This document shows, one piece after another, positions 25,255-39,834 of a stretch of 64,000 nt of DNA. The DNA lies in NCBI RefSeq assembly GCF_001518815.1, contig NZ_CP013987.1, forward strand, positions 4,176,501 to 4,240,500. Reading direction: 5' to 3'. Position numbers and translations under genes: made by a program. The first letter of the stretch is position 1; each line of letters begins with the position of its first letter. The notes beneath the pieces are model-generated. The model searched no databases, was not told the DNA's origin, and saw only the letters and a program-made list of their open reading frames with translations. The stretch comes from Pseudomonas oryzihabitans. Lineage in GTDB: Bacteria; Pseudomonadota; Gammaproteobacteria; Pseudomonadales; Pseudomonadaceae.

Positions 25255-25971
25255 ATGAAGCCTGCCCTGTCGCGTCGCCAGCTCCTGCACTGCGCCTGTT
25301 GCCTGCCGCTCGCCGCGGCCCTGGCGCCCCTGACCCTGCCCGCCCTAGCTGCTCCCACCAAGGCCCACACCACCCTCACGGCCGAGCAGGCCCTGCAACG
25401 GCTGATCGACGGCAACCAGGGCTTCATGGAGGACAAGCCCCTGCATGGGGAAACCAATCGCGACCGCCGCCTGGAGATCGCCAAGGGCCAGACGCCCTTC
25501 TGCGTGCTGGTGTCCTGCTCGGATTCGCGGGTCTCGCCGGAGCTGCTGTTCGGGCGCGGGCTGGGCGAGTTGTTTATCGTGCGCAACGCCGGCAATACCC
25601 TGGACACCACCGCCTTCGGCTCGGTGGAATACGCCATCAGCCAGCTGGGCGTGCCACTGATCGTGGTCATGGGCCACGAGAAATGCGGCGCGGTGGAGGC
25701 CGCGGTGGCGGTGGTGGAGCAGAACGTCCTCTATCCCGGCGCCATCGGCGCCATGATCGAACCCATCCTGCCGGCGGTACTCAGCGCCCGCGCCGGCAAT
25801 CCGCCGGATCTGCTGGAAGCCGCGGTGCGCAGCAACGTGCAGCGCACGGTCAGACGGCTGCGCGCAGCCTCCGAACCAACCCTGCTGGCGCCGCAGAAGG
25901 AGGGTCGGGTCAAGGTGGTGGGCGCCTACTACACCCTGGAAAACGGCCACGTCGACTTCTTCGACGTCTGA
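25255..25971 (+). CDS. Exported beta-class carbonic anhydrase
   Basis: A 238-residue zinc enzyme that hydrates CO2. The ATG at 25255 gives a twin-arginine-like N-terminus (SRRQLLH at residues 7-13) followed by a hydrophobic stretch and ALA cleavage site near residue 35, so export by Tat (or Sec) is predicted. The beta-CA zinc site is complete: Cys and the Asp-Arg dyad in VSCSDSRVSP, then His and Cys in GHEKCGAVEAA. Cytoplasmic beta-CAs lack the leader, so this is likely a periplasmic form. It is unrelated to the gamma-class homologue at 19021. Confidence 0.9.
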   Translation: MKPALSRRQLLHCACCLPLAAALAPLTLPALAAPTKAHTTLTAEQALQRLIDGNQGFMEDKPLHGETNRDRRLEIAKGQTPFCVLVSCSDSRVSPELLFGRGLGELFIVRNAGNTLDTTAFGSVEYAISQLGVPLIVVMGHEKCGAVEAAVAVVEQNVLYPGAIGAMIEPILPAVLSARAGNPPDLLEAAVRSNVQRTVRRLRAASEPTLLAPQKEGRVKVVGAYYTLENGHVDFFDV

Positions 25972-26029
25972 TACGGGCACCCCGGACGCCGCCTGGGGTC
26001 TAGGGCTCTATCATCGTCCGGAATATGCC

Positions 26030-26290
26030 ATGAACAAAGACGCGATCGCTCACGAATACTATGAAGTCGTCACCGGCCGCTGCTGGCTGGATGACGTCCG
26101 CGAATGGCGCCGACTGCAAGCCGAGGCCCAGGCCGCCGCCGATCGCTACCTGGCCTGTCCGGAAGACCTGGGCACGCCCGAGCGTGAGCGGCTGGAACAG
26201 AACTGGCGCGCCATCAATGAAGAAGCCGGCGCCTTCTGGCAACGCATGTGGTCGAATCTGGATCGTCAGGAAAGCCGGAAAACGCCCTAG
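26030..26290 (+). CDS. Small hypothetical protein (86 aa)
   Basis: An 86-residue, tryptophan-rich soluble protein (HEYYEVVTGRCWLDDVREWR near the start) with no signal peptide or recognised domain. Its stop codon TAG shares the palindrome CTAG (26287-26290) with the stop of the convergent Nudix gene. The reading frame has GC-rich third positions like its neighbours, which supports coding. Function unknown. Confidence 0.6.
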   Translation: MNKDAIAHEYYEVVTGRCWLDDVREWRRLQAEAQAAADRYLACPEDLGTPERERLEQNWRAINEEAGAFWQRMWSNLDRQESRKTP

Positions 26291-26724
26291 GCTGACCTGG
26301 TGATAAGGTCCAGCAGGCCTTCAGGTACCAGAGGACAAGCCTGGTCAAAGGAGTGGAGTGACCGCCAGGTCGCCACGAAGGCTTCACCATCACTTTCCTG
26401 ACCCGGCAGCTCCGCTTCTGCGTAGAGCTGCCGATCAGCAAATTCCGCTACATAGACCAGCACCACCTCATGGCCCGGCCGCCCCGCGTAACTGAACAGC
26501 GATTCCAGGGTGCCTAGCAGCTTTACCTCGGCCAGTTCGACGCCCAATTCTTCGCGAATCTCGCGGCGCACGGCTGCGTGGCTGGTTTCACCGAACTCCA
26601 CGCCACCGCCCAGGGGCCGGCAGAAACTCCGGCCATCGTGCGGGTCCTGCGTCTCGCGCACCAAGATGCGGTTGCCCTGACGCAGGAGACAAAGCGCCAG
26701 GACACGAATCTGGTTACGCATCAC
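26287..26724 (-). CDS. Nudix hydrolase
   Basis: A 145-residue Nudix-fold protein. The Nudix box is visible as GGGVEFGETSHAAVRREI followed by REELGVEL (about residues 39-62), matching Gx5Ex7REUxEExGU with the metal-binding glutamates. Members hydrolyse nucleoside diphosphate derivatives; no substrate-specific signature is obvious. Its start overlaps the end of the AI-2E gene by 4 bases (ATGA on the minus strand), so it is translated with that gene. Confidence 0.88.
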   Translation of the reverse strand: MMRNQIRVLALCLLRQGNRILVRETQDPHDGRSFCRPLGGGVEFGETSHAAVRREIREELGVELAEVKLLGTLESLFSYAGRPGHEVVLVYVAEFADRQLYAEAELPGQESDGEAFVATWRSLHSFDQACPLVPEGLLDLITRSA

Positions 26725-27731
26725 ACCAACCCTTCCGCCTTCAATTCGCTCTTGAGATAGGCGTAGTACACCGGCGCCGCCACCAGGCCCGGCAGGCCGA
26801 AGGCCGCTTCGAACACCAGCATGGCCACCAGCAACTCCCAGGAGCGGGCGCTGATCTGGCCGCCGACGATGCGGGCGTTGAGGAAGTATTCCAGCTTGTG
26901 GATGGCGATGAGGTAACCCAGTGCCGCCACCGCGACCCAGATCGACAGCGACAGGCCGGCGATGAAGATCAGGGTGTTGGACATCAGGTTGCCGATCACC
27001 GGCAGCAGCCCCAGGATGAAGGTGAGGATCACCAAGGTCTTGGCCAGCGGCAGATGGACGTCGAACAGCGGCAGCACCCCGAGCAGGAAGATGCCAGTCA
27101 GGGTGGTGTTGAGCAGCGAGATCTTGATCTGCGCGAAGACGATGTTGCGAAAGGCCTGGGCAACCAGGCCAACGCGTACCAGCAGGGCGCCGCTGAGCGG
27201 CCGCAGGCGCTCGGGATCGGGGGTGGGCTGCAGGGCGACGATGGCGCCCAGGATCATGCCGATGAGCACGATGACGAAGGTCCGCGCCGCATCACGCCCG
27301 AACAGCTGCAACTGCGCCACGTGGGCGCGCAGCCACTCCACCAGCTCCCGCTTCATGCTGTCGGCGTTGGCCGGCAGGTAGGCATCCAGCGAGGGCGGCA
27401 ACTGGGCGCGCGCGCGCTCGGTGAGCACCATGAACTTGTCCAGCAACCGTCCGGGGTTCTGCACCTCCTGGATGATGAAGCTGGTGAACCAGACGAAGAA
27501 CAGTGTCAGCAGGCTCACCACCAGGGTCCCGAGCAGGGCCACGGCGAGCCAGCGCGCGCCGCCGCCAGGCATTTGCCGCTGCAGGCGCCCGGCCAGGGTG
27601 TTGACCAGTTCGTACACCAGGAGCCCGGCGAGCAGGCTGGGCAGGAGCTTGAGCGGGAGAACCAGGTAAAGCGCGGTGAAGACGATGATCCAACTGGCCA
27701 AGATGGCCTGGCGTTGCGTGAAGGCGTACAT
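26721..27731 (-). CDS. AI-2E family transporter (UPF0118 membrane protein)
   Basis: A 336-residue inner-membrane protein with about seven to eight hydrophobic helices: paired helices at the N-terminus, one near residue 65, a cytoplasmic/periplasmic loop, then a cluster from about 155 to 320. The C-terminal region LLPVIGNLMSNTLIFIAGLS matches the conserved PxxG motif of this family. Only a few members (TqsA type) have been tied to autoinducer-2; others act as Na+(Li+)/H+ antiporters or are unassigned, so the name does not prove function. Confidence 0.82.
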   Translation of the reverse strand: MYAFTQRQAILASWIIVFTALYLVLPLKLLPSLLAGLLVYELVNTLAGRLQRQMPGGGARWLAVALLGTLVVSLLTLFFVWFTSFIIQEVQNPGRLLDKFMVLTERARAQLPPSLDAYLPANADSMKRELVEWLRAHVAQLQLFGRDAARTFVIVLIGMILGAIVALQPTPDPERLRPLSGALLVRVGLVAQAFRNIVFAQIKISLLNTTLTGIFLLGVLPLFDVHLPLAKTLVILTFILGLLPVIGNLMSNTLIFIAGLSLSIWVAVAALGYLIAIHKLEYFLNARIVGGQISARSWELLVAMLVFEAAFGLPGLVAAPVYYAYLKSELKAEGLV

Positions 27732-27861
27732 AGATTACCGGCGGCAGAATCCCTGTCCGCAGTCTGCCAGCCTGCCGCCTCGCCGCCCAGCCTGGATAGC
27801 GAAGAAAGCCTGAGCCTCTGTTACCCGGCGTTACCCGACCGGCCCTTTTCGACCGAACGCC

Positions 27862-28799
27862 TCAGCCGGCCAGCTCGGCGGCGCAGACCCGCGCGCGCCC
27901 CTGGTGCTTGGCCGCATAGAGCTGCGCATCGGCGGCGGTGATCAGGGCGGCTGGATCGACATTGGTCGGCGGAAGCGCGGTGGCCACGCCCAGGCTCAGG
28001 GTGACGTAGCCGGTCACCGATGAATAACCGTGGGGCAGCCGCTGGTCGTGCAACTGCTGCAGCAGCCGCTCGGCGACCTGAGTGGCACCCTCCAGGTCGG
28101 TGCCCGGCAGCAGGCAGCCGAATTCCTCGCCACCGTAGCGCGCCAGCAGGTCGTAGGGGCGGAACAGCCCCTGGCCCAGGGCCTGGGCGACCTGACGCAG
28201 GCACTGGTCGCCGGCGAGATGGCCATAGTGGTCGTTGTAGGCCTTGAAGTGATCGATATCCATGAGGATCAGCGAAAAAGGCGTGCCTTCGCGTTGACTC
28301 TGGCGCCAGCCGCGCAGCAGCGCCTCGTCGAACTGGCGGCGATTGGCGACCCCGGTGAGGCCATCGACCAGGGCGATGCTGCGCAGGGCGTCACGCTGCG
28401 CCTTGAGGGTCAGCTGGGTGCGTACCCGGGCACGCACGATGACCGGATTGATCGGCTTGCTGATGAAGTCCACCGCGCCCAGTTCCAGGCCGGTGACCTC
28501 TTCGTCCGGGCCTTCCTGGCCGGTGACGAAGATCACCGGAATGGCGGCGGTGGCCGGATCGGCCTGCAGCCGCCGCAGCACCTCATGGCCGTCGAGCTGG
28601 GGCATCATCACATCGAGCAGGATCAGGTCCGGCTGCTGGGCGAGGGCCAGCTGCAACGCCTGGGCGCCATTGGTGGCCATGAGCGTCTCGCAATCCTGGC
28701 GAAAGAGCTCGTGGAGGATGCGGATGTTCAGCGGTTGGTCGTCGACGATCAGCAGCTTGGGTTTGCTGCGCCGCCCGGCGGCCTCGGCGGTCGGCGGAT

Positions 28800-28803
<4 letters not shown>
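27862..28803 (-). CDS. Response regulator with GGDEF diguanylate cyclase domain
   Basis: A 313-residue protein: REC domain at about residues 15-130 (phospho-acceptor Asp in LILLDVMMPQLDG) and GGDEF domain at about 150-310. The active-site motif is GGEEF, and an RPYD inhibitory I-site stands five residues before it, so the cyclase looks active and product-inhibited. It would make cyclic di-GMP on phosphorylation. The gene begins by a 4-base overlap at the end of the hybrid kinase gene, so the kinase is the likely input, via its C-terminal HPt domain. Confidence 0.92.
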
Positions 28804-33644
<4,841 letters not shown>

Positions 33645-34048
33645 GGAGCCCCTGATGGCAAAAGGTGCCACACCGCGAATTGGCGATGCCAGGGACAGGA
33701 AGCTCAACGGGAGCGGGCCTCCACCAGACCTGGCGGTAACGGCTAACCCATCGGCGGGAAAAAACGCTTTCTTGATACCGCGGAACGGTCGGCAGCGCTG
33801 AAACACAGCGCTGCAGGCGCGGAAAAGGGCGGATCAGAGCAAGTTGGTGCGCTAACAGGTTTTGCTTTATCTGACGAACGGCGGTGGTAGCTAGTAGGCC
33901 AATTACGCCAGATGCCACAGATTTCGACGTGACTGGCTCCTACCGGCAGGAGCGCTGCTGCGGCAGCAGCCCTTGACTTTCACGCTAAAGACGACGTTTA
34001 GTAAGTACCAGTGTTAACGTTACCAAAACAACAACAAGAGGTTCTTCC
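33645..34048. other. Divergent intergenic region between hybrid kinase and sucrose genes
   Basis: A 404-bp gap without a gene. The right-hand end holds the promoter/operator of the sucrose module. A GATACCGC..GAACGGT segment near 33774 and A/T-rich stretches near 33840 may serve the kinase gene, but I find no convincing -35/-10 pair there. Confidence 0.4.
33973..34025 (+). promoter_or_regulatory. Candidate promoter and LacI-type operator for the sucrose module
   Basis: A -35 box TTGACT (33973-33978) and -10 box TTTAGT (33997-34002) are spaced by 18 bases. The sequence TGTTAACGTTACCA (34012-34025) follows immediately; it is a near-palindrome centred on CG, the usual form of LacI-family operators, and would cover the transcription start. 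The GH32 neighbour regulator at 36833 is the obvious candidate repressor (inference). Confidence 0.55.
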
Positions 34049-35302
34049 ATGGCTCGTTCGCATCGTCGCGCCTATTGGCTGGTCAGTGGTCTGCTGTTCA
34101 CTTTCTTTTTCGCCTGGTCCTCCAGCTACTCGTTGTTCTCGCTCTGGTTGCACCGAGAGATCGGCTTGAATGGCACCGAGACCGGTTTCGTCTTTGCTGC
34201 CAATGCCATCGCGGCCCTGCTTATCCAGCCCTGCTACGGGGCCCTGCAGGATCGACTTGGGTTGTCGCGCAAGATCCTGGTCTGGATCGGCGTTCTGCTG
34301 GCCCTGGGCGCCCCCTTCTCCACTCATGTCTACGCCACCCTGCTAGCCGGTAACCTGGTACTCGGCGCCCTGGTGGGTGCGCTGTTCCTCGGCTTCGCCA
34401 TGCTCGCCGCCGTCGGTGTGATCGAGTCCTATACCGAGCGCCTGGCCCGTTGCGGTGGCTTCGAGTTCGGCCTGGTCCGCACCTGGGGCTCGCTGGGCTG
34501 GGCTGCGGCCACCGCAGTAGCGGGCATAGCCTTCAACATCGATCCACAGATCACCTTCTACCTGAGCAGCGCTGCCGGCACGGTCTTTCTGCTGCTGCTG
34601 AGCCGGCTCGACCTGAGCCTCTTCAATCAGGCCGAAGCCCGCGCCTATACCGCCGCCGTGCCGGTACGCGGTGCCGATCTCCTGGGGCTGCTGCGCCTGC
34701 GGCGGTTCTGGGCCCTGAGTCTGTACCTGACCGGTGTGGCCGGGGTTTACATGGTCTACGAACAGCAATTCCAGGTGTATTTCGCCAGCTTCTTCGCCAC
34801 GCCGGCAGAGGGCGTCCGCGCCTATGGCTACCTGAATTCCAGTCAGGTGCTGGTGGAAGCGGGCTGCATGCTGTTGGCGCCCTGGCTGGTGATCCGCCTG
34901 GGGGCCAAGCAGGGCCTGATCCTGGCTGGCACGGTGATGTTCGTGCGCATCCTCGGCTCGGGACTGGTCGACAGCGCCTGGGCCCTCGCTGCCTGCAAGA
35001 TGCTGCATGCCCTGGAGGTACCCATCCTGCTGGTAGCGGTCTTCAAATACATCAACCTGCACTTCGATCCGCGCCTGTCGGCGACCCTCTACATCGTCGG
35101 CTACCAATTTGCCCAGCAACTCACTGCCATGCTGCTCGCCCCGGTGGTCGGCTATGGCTACGACCGGCTGGGCTTCGCCCCGGTCTACCTCCTGCTGGCC
35201 GCACTCGTGGGTGTTTGCCTGCTGCTGTCCTGGTCACTGCTGCGCGGCGATCCACGCACGACCCGCCCTGCCCTTGCCGTCGAACACTCGACCCCTGCCT
35301 GA
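34049..35302 (+). CDS. cscB: Oligosaccharide:H+ symporter, sucrose permease-like (CscB)
   Basis: A 417-residue major-facilitator protein with 12 predicted helices, of the LacY/RafB/CscB family. The N-terminus FFFAWSSSYSLFSLWL and the A-like loop GALQDRLGLSRKIL are typical; IESYTERLARCGGFEFGLVR corresponds to the conserved helix 4-5 region with the substrate-contacting Glu and Arg of LacY. Length equals that of E. coli CscB (415). It is nine bases ahead of the GH32 gene, so sucrose or a related fructoside is the expected substrate. The operator upstream suggests repression in the absence of sugar. Confidence 0.87.
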   Translation: MARSHRRAYWLVSGLLFTFFFAWSSSYSLFSLWLHREIGLNGTETGFVFAANAIAALLIQPCYGALQDRLGLSRKILVWIGVLLALGAPFSTHVYATLLAGNLVLGALVGALFLGFAMLAAVGVIESYTERLARCGGFEFGLVRTWGSLGWAAATAVAGIAFNIDPQITFYLSSAAGTVFLLLLSRLDLSLFNQAEARAYTAAVPVRGADLLGLLRLRRFWALSLYLTGVAGVYMVYEQQFQVYFASFFATPAEGVRAYGYLNSSQVLVEAGCMLLAPWLVIRLGAKQGLILAGTVMFVRILGSGLVDSAWALAACKMLHALEVPILLVAVFKYINLHFDPRLSATLYIVGYQFAQQLTAMLLAPVVGYGYDRLGFAPVYLLLAALVGVCLLLSWSLLRGDPRTTRPALAVEHSTPA

Positions 35303-35311
35303 GAGAAGTCC

Positions 35312-36787
35312 ATGTCCAGCTCCGCCCTGCGCGATGCGCAAGCCGCCCTCCTGCATCTTCTGCCGCAGCGCCAGGATGACTGGCGCCCGGCCTATCACCT
35401 GGCACCGCCGGTAGGCTGGATGAATGATCCCAACGGCCTGGTGTTCTTTCGCGGCCATTACCACGTCTTCTATCAGCACCACCCCTATTCGACCCAATGG
35501 GGCCCCATGCACTGGGGCCATGCGCGCAGTGCCGACCTGGTCCACTGGGAGCATCTGCCGGTGGCCTTGGCACCGGACAGCGAGGCCGACCGCGACGGCT
35601 GCTTTTCCGGCTCGGCGGTGGTCTGGGACGACACCCTGTACCTGGTCTATACCGGTCACCGCTGGCTCGGCACGCCGGGCCGCGACGACGAGGGGTTGCA
35701 CCAGGTGCAATGTCTGGCCAGCAGCCAGGATGGCCAGACCTTTACCAAGCACGGCGTGATCATCGATCCGCCCGAGCCGGCGCTGCAACACTTTCGCGAC
35801 CCCAAGGTCTGGCGCCAGGACGACAGCTGGTGGCTGGCCCTGGGCGCGCAATACGGCGAAGATCCTCACTTGCTGCTCTATCGCTCCACTGACCTGCATC
35901 ATTGGGAGACACTGGGCAGCGCCCTTGCGGGTACCCGTGAGGCGGACGGCTACATGTGGGAGTGTCCCGACCTGTTTCGGCTCGACGACACCGAAGTCTT
36001 CCTCTACTCACCGCAAGGCCTGGCGCCTTGCGGCTACGCTCATCGCAACCGCTACCAGACCGGCTACCGGCTCGGCCGGCTGGACGCGAACGGACGCTTC
36101 CAGCCACGCACCCCCTTCGTCGAACTCGACCACGGCCACGATTTCTACGCGGCTCAGACCCTGGACGCGCCCGACGGCCGCCGCCTGCTGTGGGCCTGGC
36201 TGGACATGTGGGAAAGCCCCATGCCCAGCCAGGCCCAGGGCTGGTGCGGCCAGCTCTCGCTACCGCGGGAGCTGAGCCTGGACGGTGAGCGCCTACGCCA
36301 ACGTCCGGCGCGGGAGCTGGTGGGTCTGCGCCAGACCGCGCAGCAGTACGGTGCGACACGGCTGCGCAACGAGCGCCGTCTGCTGCCGCTCCGGGGCGAC
36401 CGCCTGGAACTGCAGCTTGAACTGGATCTGGCTACCAGCGATGCCGAGCGGTTCGGCCTGGCCCTGCGTTGCGACGCCACGGGTCAGGAGCAGACCCGCC
36501 TCTATGTGGATGCCCAGGCCGGCCGCCTGGTGCTGGACCGAGAACGTGCCGGATGCGGCGTCAGCGGCGTGCGCAGCATCCCGCTGACGCCCGGACAGGC
36601 ACGGCTGAAGCTGCAGCTGTTTCTCGATCGCTCTTCGTTGGAGGTGTTTGTCGATGACGGCGCCTGGGTTCTCAGCAGCCGCCTCTATCCCCGCCAGGAC
36701 AGTCAGGGACTGGGGCTGTTCGCCCATGACGGCCAGGCCCTGTTCGGCGACATGCAGGCCTGGACGTTGCGCGACCTGCAGCTCTGA
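35312..36787 (+). CDS. cscA: Glycoside hydrolase family 32, sucrose hydrolase/invertase
   Basis: A 491-residue GH32 enzyme without signal peptide, so cytoplasmic. The three catalytic motifs are present: the nucleophile Asp in WMNDPNG (about residue 38), the transition-state Asp in FRDPKV, and the acid/base Glu in MWECPDLF. The five-bladed propeller is followed by a C-terminal beta-sandwich with DRSSLEVFVDDG. It cleaves beta-fructofuranosides such as sucrose into glucose and fructose. The intracellular location and permease partner fit the non-PTS csc system; a sucrose-6-phosphate hydrolase role is less likely without a PTS gene. Confidence 0.9.
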   Translation: MSSSALRDAQAALLHLLPQRQDDWRPAYHLAPPVGWMNDPNGLVFFRGHYHVFYQHHPYSTQWGPMHWGHARSADLVHWEHLPVALAPDSEADRDGCFSGSAVVWDDTLYLVYTGHRWLGTPGRDDEGLHQVQCLASSQDGQTFTKHGVIIDPPEPALQHFRDPKVWRQDDSWWLALGAQYGEDPHLLLYRSTDLHHWETLGSALAGTREADGYMWECPDLFRLDDTEVFLYSPQGLAPCGYAHRNRYQTGYRLGRLDANGRFQPRTPFVELDHGHDFYAAQTLDAPDGRRLLWAWLDMWESPMPSQAQGWCGQLSLPRELSLDGERLRQRPARELVGLRQTAQQYGATRLRNERRLLPLRGDRLELQLELDLATSDAERFGLALRCDATGQEQTRLYVDAQAGRLVLDRERAGCGVSGVRSIPLTPGQARLKLQLFLDRSSLEVFVDDGAWVLSSRLYPRQDSQGLGLFAHDGQALFGDMQAWTLRDLQL

Positions 36788-36832
36788 AGACGGCATACTC
36801 CCAGCCCTGGATAACAGGCGGTGGAGTGGCGG

Positions 36833-37825
36833 ATGGCGTCGGTAAAGGATGTGGCCCGGTTGGCGGGGGTTTCAGCCATGACCGTATCGCGCGCCCTGAA
36901 TAGCCCGGACAAGCTCAGCGCCGAAACCCTGGCCCGCATCCAGGCAGCGATCCAGGCCCTGGGTTATGTGCCTGACCTAGCTGCCCGGCGCACCCGCGGC
37001 GGGCACTCCAGTGGCAAGACCATCGGGGTCTTCGCCCTCGGCACTGCCACCACCCCCTTCGCCGTGGATCTGCTGCTGGGCCTGGAGCGTACCGCCCGTG
37101 AGCACGACTGGAATCTGTTCATCGTCAACCTGCTGGACGAGGGCCCCCGCCCGCAGGACCTGGCCCTGATGCTGGCGCATCGTCCCGACGGCATTGTCTT
37201 CAGCTCCATGCACCTGTGCCAGGTGGAGATTCCCGCCGGCCTGGGCGAACGCCCCCTGGTGCTGAGCAACTGTCATACCCTGGCGGCCGACCTGCCCTGC
37301 TATGTGCCCGACGATAGCGCTGGCCAGTATCTTGGCATGCGCGCGGCCCTGGCGCGCGGCGCGCGGCAGCCGTTGTGCCTCAATCTGCCGCGTCACAGCC
37401 TGGCCTGGCCGTTGCGTCAGGCCGGCATGCTGCGGGCCTGCCGTGAGGCAGGCCTGACCGCGGCGGACCTCAGGCAATACGACCTCAGCGGCGACGACGC
37501 CTATCAGGAAATTCCGGCCGAACTGGAGCGCCGCTTCGCTGCTGATCAGTCGCCACCCGACCTGCTGGTGTGCGGCAACGATCGCATCGCCCTGGTGGCC
37601 TATCAATGGTTGCTGGCCCGCGGCCTACGCATTCCCACGGACGTCGCGGTACTCGGCTACGACAACATGGTAGGGGTGGCCGAACTCTTTCATCCGCCCC
37701 TCACCACGGTGCAACTGCCGCACTTCGAACTGGGCCGCCAAGCCGCCCTGCACCTGATCGAGGCCCGCACTGACCGCGGGCTGATCAGACTGCCCTGCCC
37801 GCTGGTGGAGCGGGCGTCGCTCTAG
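36833..37825 (+). CDS. cscR: LacI-family transcriptional regulator of the sucrose module
   Basis: A 330-residue regulator from the ATG at 36833, which has GGAG at the right distance; an upstream GTG at 36821 overlaps that site. The N-terminal helix-turn-helix plus hinge reads VKDVARLAGVSAMTVSRALN, followed by a periplasmic-binding-protein-like effector domain (..IGVFALGTATTPFAVDLLLG.., ..VAVLGYDNMVG..). It is the third gene of the module and probably represses the permease promoter, with a sugar or fructoside as inducer. Confidence 0.88.
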   Translation: MASVKDVARLAGVSAMTVSRALNSPDKLSAETLARIQAAIQALGYVPDLAARRTRGGHSSGKTIGVFALGTATTPFAVDLLLGLERTAREHDWNLFIVNLLDEGPRPQDLALMLAHRPDGIVFSSMHLCQVEIPAGLGERPLVLSNCHTLAADLPCYVPDDSAGQYLGMRAALARGARQPLCLNLPRHSLAWPLRQAGMLRACREAGLTAADLRQYDLSGDDAYQEIPAELERRFAADQSPPDLLVCGNDRIALVAYQWLLARGLRIPTDVAVLGYDNMVGVAELFHPPLTTVQLPHFELGRQAALHLIEARTDRGLIRLPCPLVERASL

Positions 37826-39715
37826 CTAGATCCGGAAGCCCCCCACCAGCCGCTGCAGGCGACCGGCTTCGGCTTCCAAGGCGGTGCAGGCAGCCAGGGT
37901 GGCCTGGAGGTTGTCCACGCCCTGCTGGTTCAGCAGGTTGATCTCGCTGATGTCCATGTTCAGGGTCTCCACCACCGAGGTCTGTTCCTCGGTCGCGGTG
38001 GCCACCGACTGGTTCTGGCCGTCGATCTCGCCGATGCGCTCGGTCACGCTGCCCAGGCGTTCACCGGCGCTCTTGGCCACCTGCATGCTGTGGGCGCTCT
38101 GCCGCTGACTTTCCTGCATCAGGGCCACGGCATCGCGCGAGCCGGTCTGCAGTTCCTCGATCATCTGCTGGATCTGCTGCGCCGAACTCTGGGTACGGCT
38201 GGCCAGGGAACGCACCTCGTCGGCCACCACGGCAAAGCCACGACCAGCCTCGCCGGCCCGAGCGGCCTCGATGGCGGCGTTGAGCGCCAGCAGGTTGGTC
38301 TGTTCGGAGATGCCGCGGATGACTTCGAGGATCTGGCCAATGTTGGCGGTCTTGCCGTTGAGGGCTTCGATATGCTCGCAACTGGTGCCGATCTTGGTCG
38401 ACAGTGCCTGCATCGCATGCAGGGCTTCGTCCAGCACCTCGCGGCCCTCTTCGCCCTGGGCACGGGCCGTGCTGGCCTCGCCCGAGGCATGGGCGGCGTT
38501 GCGCGCGATCTCCTGGGCGGCAGCGCCCAGTTCATTGATCGCCGCCGCCACGCTGGTGGTGCGCTGTGCCTGCAGATCCGACTGCTGCATGGAGGATTGC
38601 GAAGACTCCAGCACCCGCCGCGTGCTTTGGTTCAACTCGCCGGTGGTCTGGGCCACGTCGCGGATCGAGGTATGAATCCGCGCCACGAACTTGTTGAAGG
38701 CCTCGGCCAGGGCGCCGAATTCGTCGCGAGCCTGTACTGGCAGCCGCCGGGTCAAATCGCCCTCGCCTTCGGCGATGTCGTCCATGGCGCGGGTCAGGTC
38801 ATGCAGCGGGCGCAGCAGAACGCGGATCAAGAGGCCCAGCAGCAGGATGATGGCGATCACCGCCACCAGAGTGGCGACGATGGCCAGGTTGCGCGCCTGG
38901 GTGACCGGGGCATAGGCCTTGGCCTGGTCAATGGACAGACCCAGGTACCATTTCACCGAGGGCAAACCGTTGACCGGGGTGAAACTCACCAGGCGCTCGT
39001 TGCCGTTCTGGGCGATGGCCTGCAGGCCGGGCTGCAGCGACAGGTTCTGCGCGGGGAAGACGTCCTTGAGCGTCTTGAGCACCTGCTCGGGATGGCTGCT
39101 GACCAGGATCTTGCCGTCGCCGTCGACCAGGAAGGCTTCACCCAGGCCGCCGACGTTGAGCGACGTGATGATCTCCACCAGGGCTGAGAGGTTGAGGTCG
39201 CCGGCCACCACGCCGGCCAACTGGCCGTCACGCTGCAGCGGGGTGGCGATGGTCACGCCCAACTGTCCGGAGGAGGCGAAGATATAGGGCGGAGTCAACA
39301 CCGTGGTGCCGGCGGCGGTGGCGGCCGCGTACCAGGGTCGCTTGCGCGGATCATAGCCGGCTGGCAGGTTGCGCAGCGGTCGGGTGGTGTAGGTGCCGTC
39401 GACTTCGCCTAGGTAGGTGGAGTCGAAGTTGCCGGTATAGATCTTCTGATCCAGCAGGCCCACCAGCCCCTCGGGCGAGTGGTCGCGTGCCAGGGTCTGG
39501 GCCTCGCCTTCAATGAGCTTGACCCGTGTATCCAGCCAATAGGCAATGTTGCCAGCCGTGACCCGGCCGGTTTCCGCGAGGTTGGCGCTCAGGCTCTGGT
39601 CGATGGCCTGACGTTGCAGGTAGGCATTGAAGCCGGCCGAGGCAGCCAGCGCGGTGGTGATCACCAGTGCCGCGACCAGCAGGATCTTGTGGCTGAATTT
39701 CAGGTGTCGCTTCAT
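37826..39715 (-). CDS. Methyl-accepting chemotaxis protein with Cache sensor, copy 1
   Basis: A 629-residue chemoreceptor: TM1 about 12-30, a periplasmic double-Cache sensor about 35-275 (containing [11 protein letters not shown] and [14 protein letters not shown]), TM2 about 283-305, HAMP about 305-360, and a signalling coiled coil to the C-terminus. The hairpin tip [20 protein letters not shown] binds CheA/CheW. It lacks a C-terminal CheR/B-binding pentapeptide (ends VGGFRI). The Cache type matches amino-acid or organic-acid sensors in pseudomonads. From TM2 onward it is almost identical to the next gene. Confidence 0.93.
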   Translation of the reverse strand: MKRHLKFSHKILLVAALVITTALAASAGFNAYLQRQAIDQSLSANLAETGRVTAGNIAYWLDTRVKLIEGEAQTLARDHSPEGLVGLLDQKIYTGNFDSTYLGEVDGTYTTRPLRNLPAGYDPRKRPWYAAATAAGTTVLTPPYIFASSGQLGVTIATPLQRDGQLAGVVAGDLNLSALVEIITSLNVGGLGEAFLVDGDGKILVSSHPEQVLKTLKDVFPAQNLSLQPGLQAIAQNGNERLVSFTPVNGLPSVKWYLGLSIDQAKAYAPVTQARNLAIVATLVAVIAIILLLGLLIRVLLRPLHDLTRAMDDIAEGEGDLTRRLPVQARDEFGALAEAFNKFVARIHTSIRDVAQTTGELNQSTRRVLESSQSSMQQSDLQAQRTTSVAAAINELGAAAQEIARNAAHASGEASTARAQGEEGREVLDEALHAMQALSTKIGTSCEHIEALNGKTANIGQILEVIRGISEQTNLLALNAAIEAARAGEAGRGFAVVADEVRSLASRTQSSAQQIQQMIEELQTGSRDAVALMQESQRQSAHSMQVAKSAGERLGSVTERIGEIDGQNQSVATATEEQTSVVETLNMDISEINLLNQQGVDNLQATLAACTALEAEAGRLQRLVGGFRI

Positions 39716-39834
39716 ACAGGTCTGCGTCCGTAGCGAGAGGAGCCAGGCCGGATTCAGGGCATGGCGGTCCCTCGTTATCGGGCACGTACGTTACGACTTG
39801 AGCGGAGCGGCACCCTCTTTTCAGCCTGTCCGAG

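Noticed and set aside
25255-25971. Lipoprotein reading of the carbonic anhydrase N-terminus (LLHC)
   Set aside because: The Cys at about residue 15 comes before the main hydrophobic segment, so it is not in lipobox position; a Tat/Sec leader fits better.
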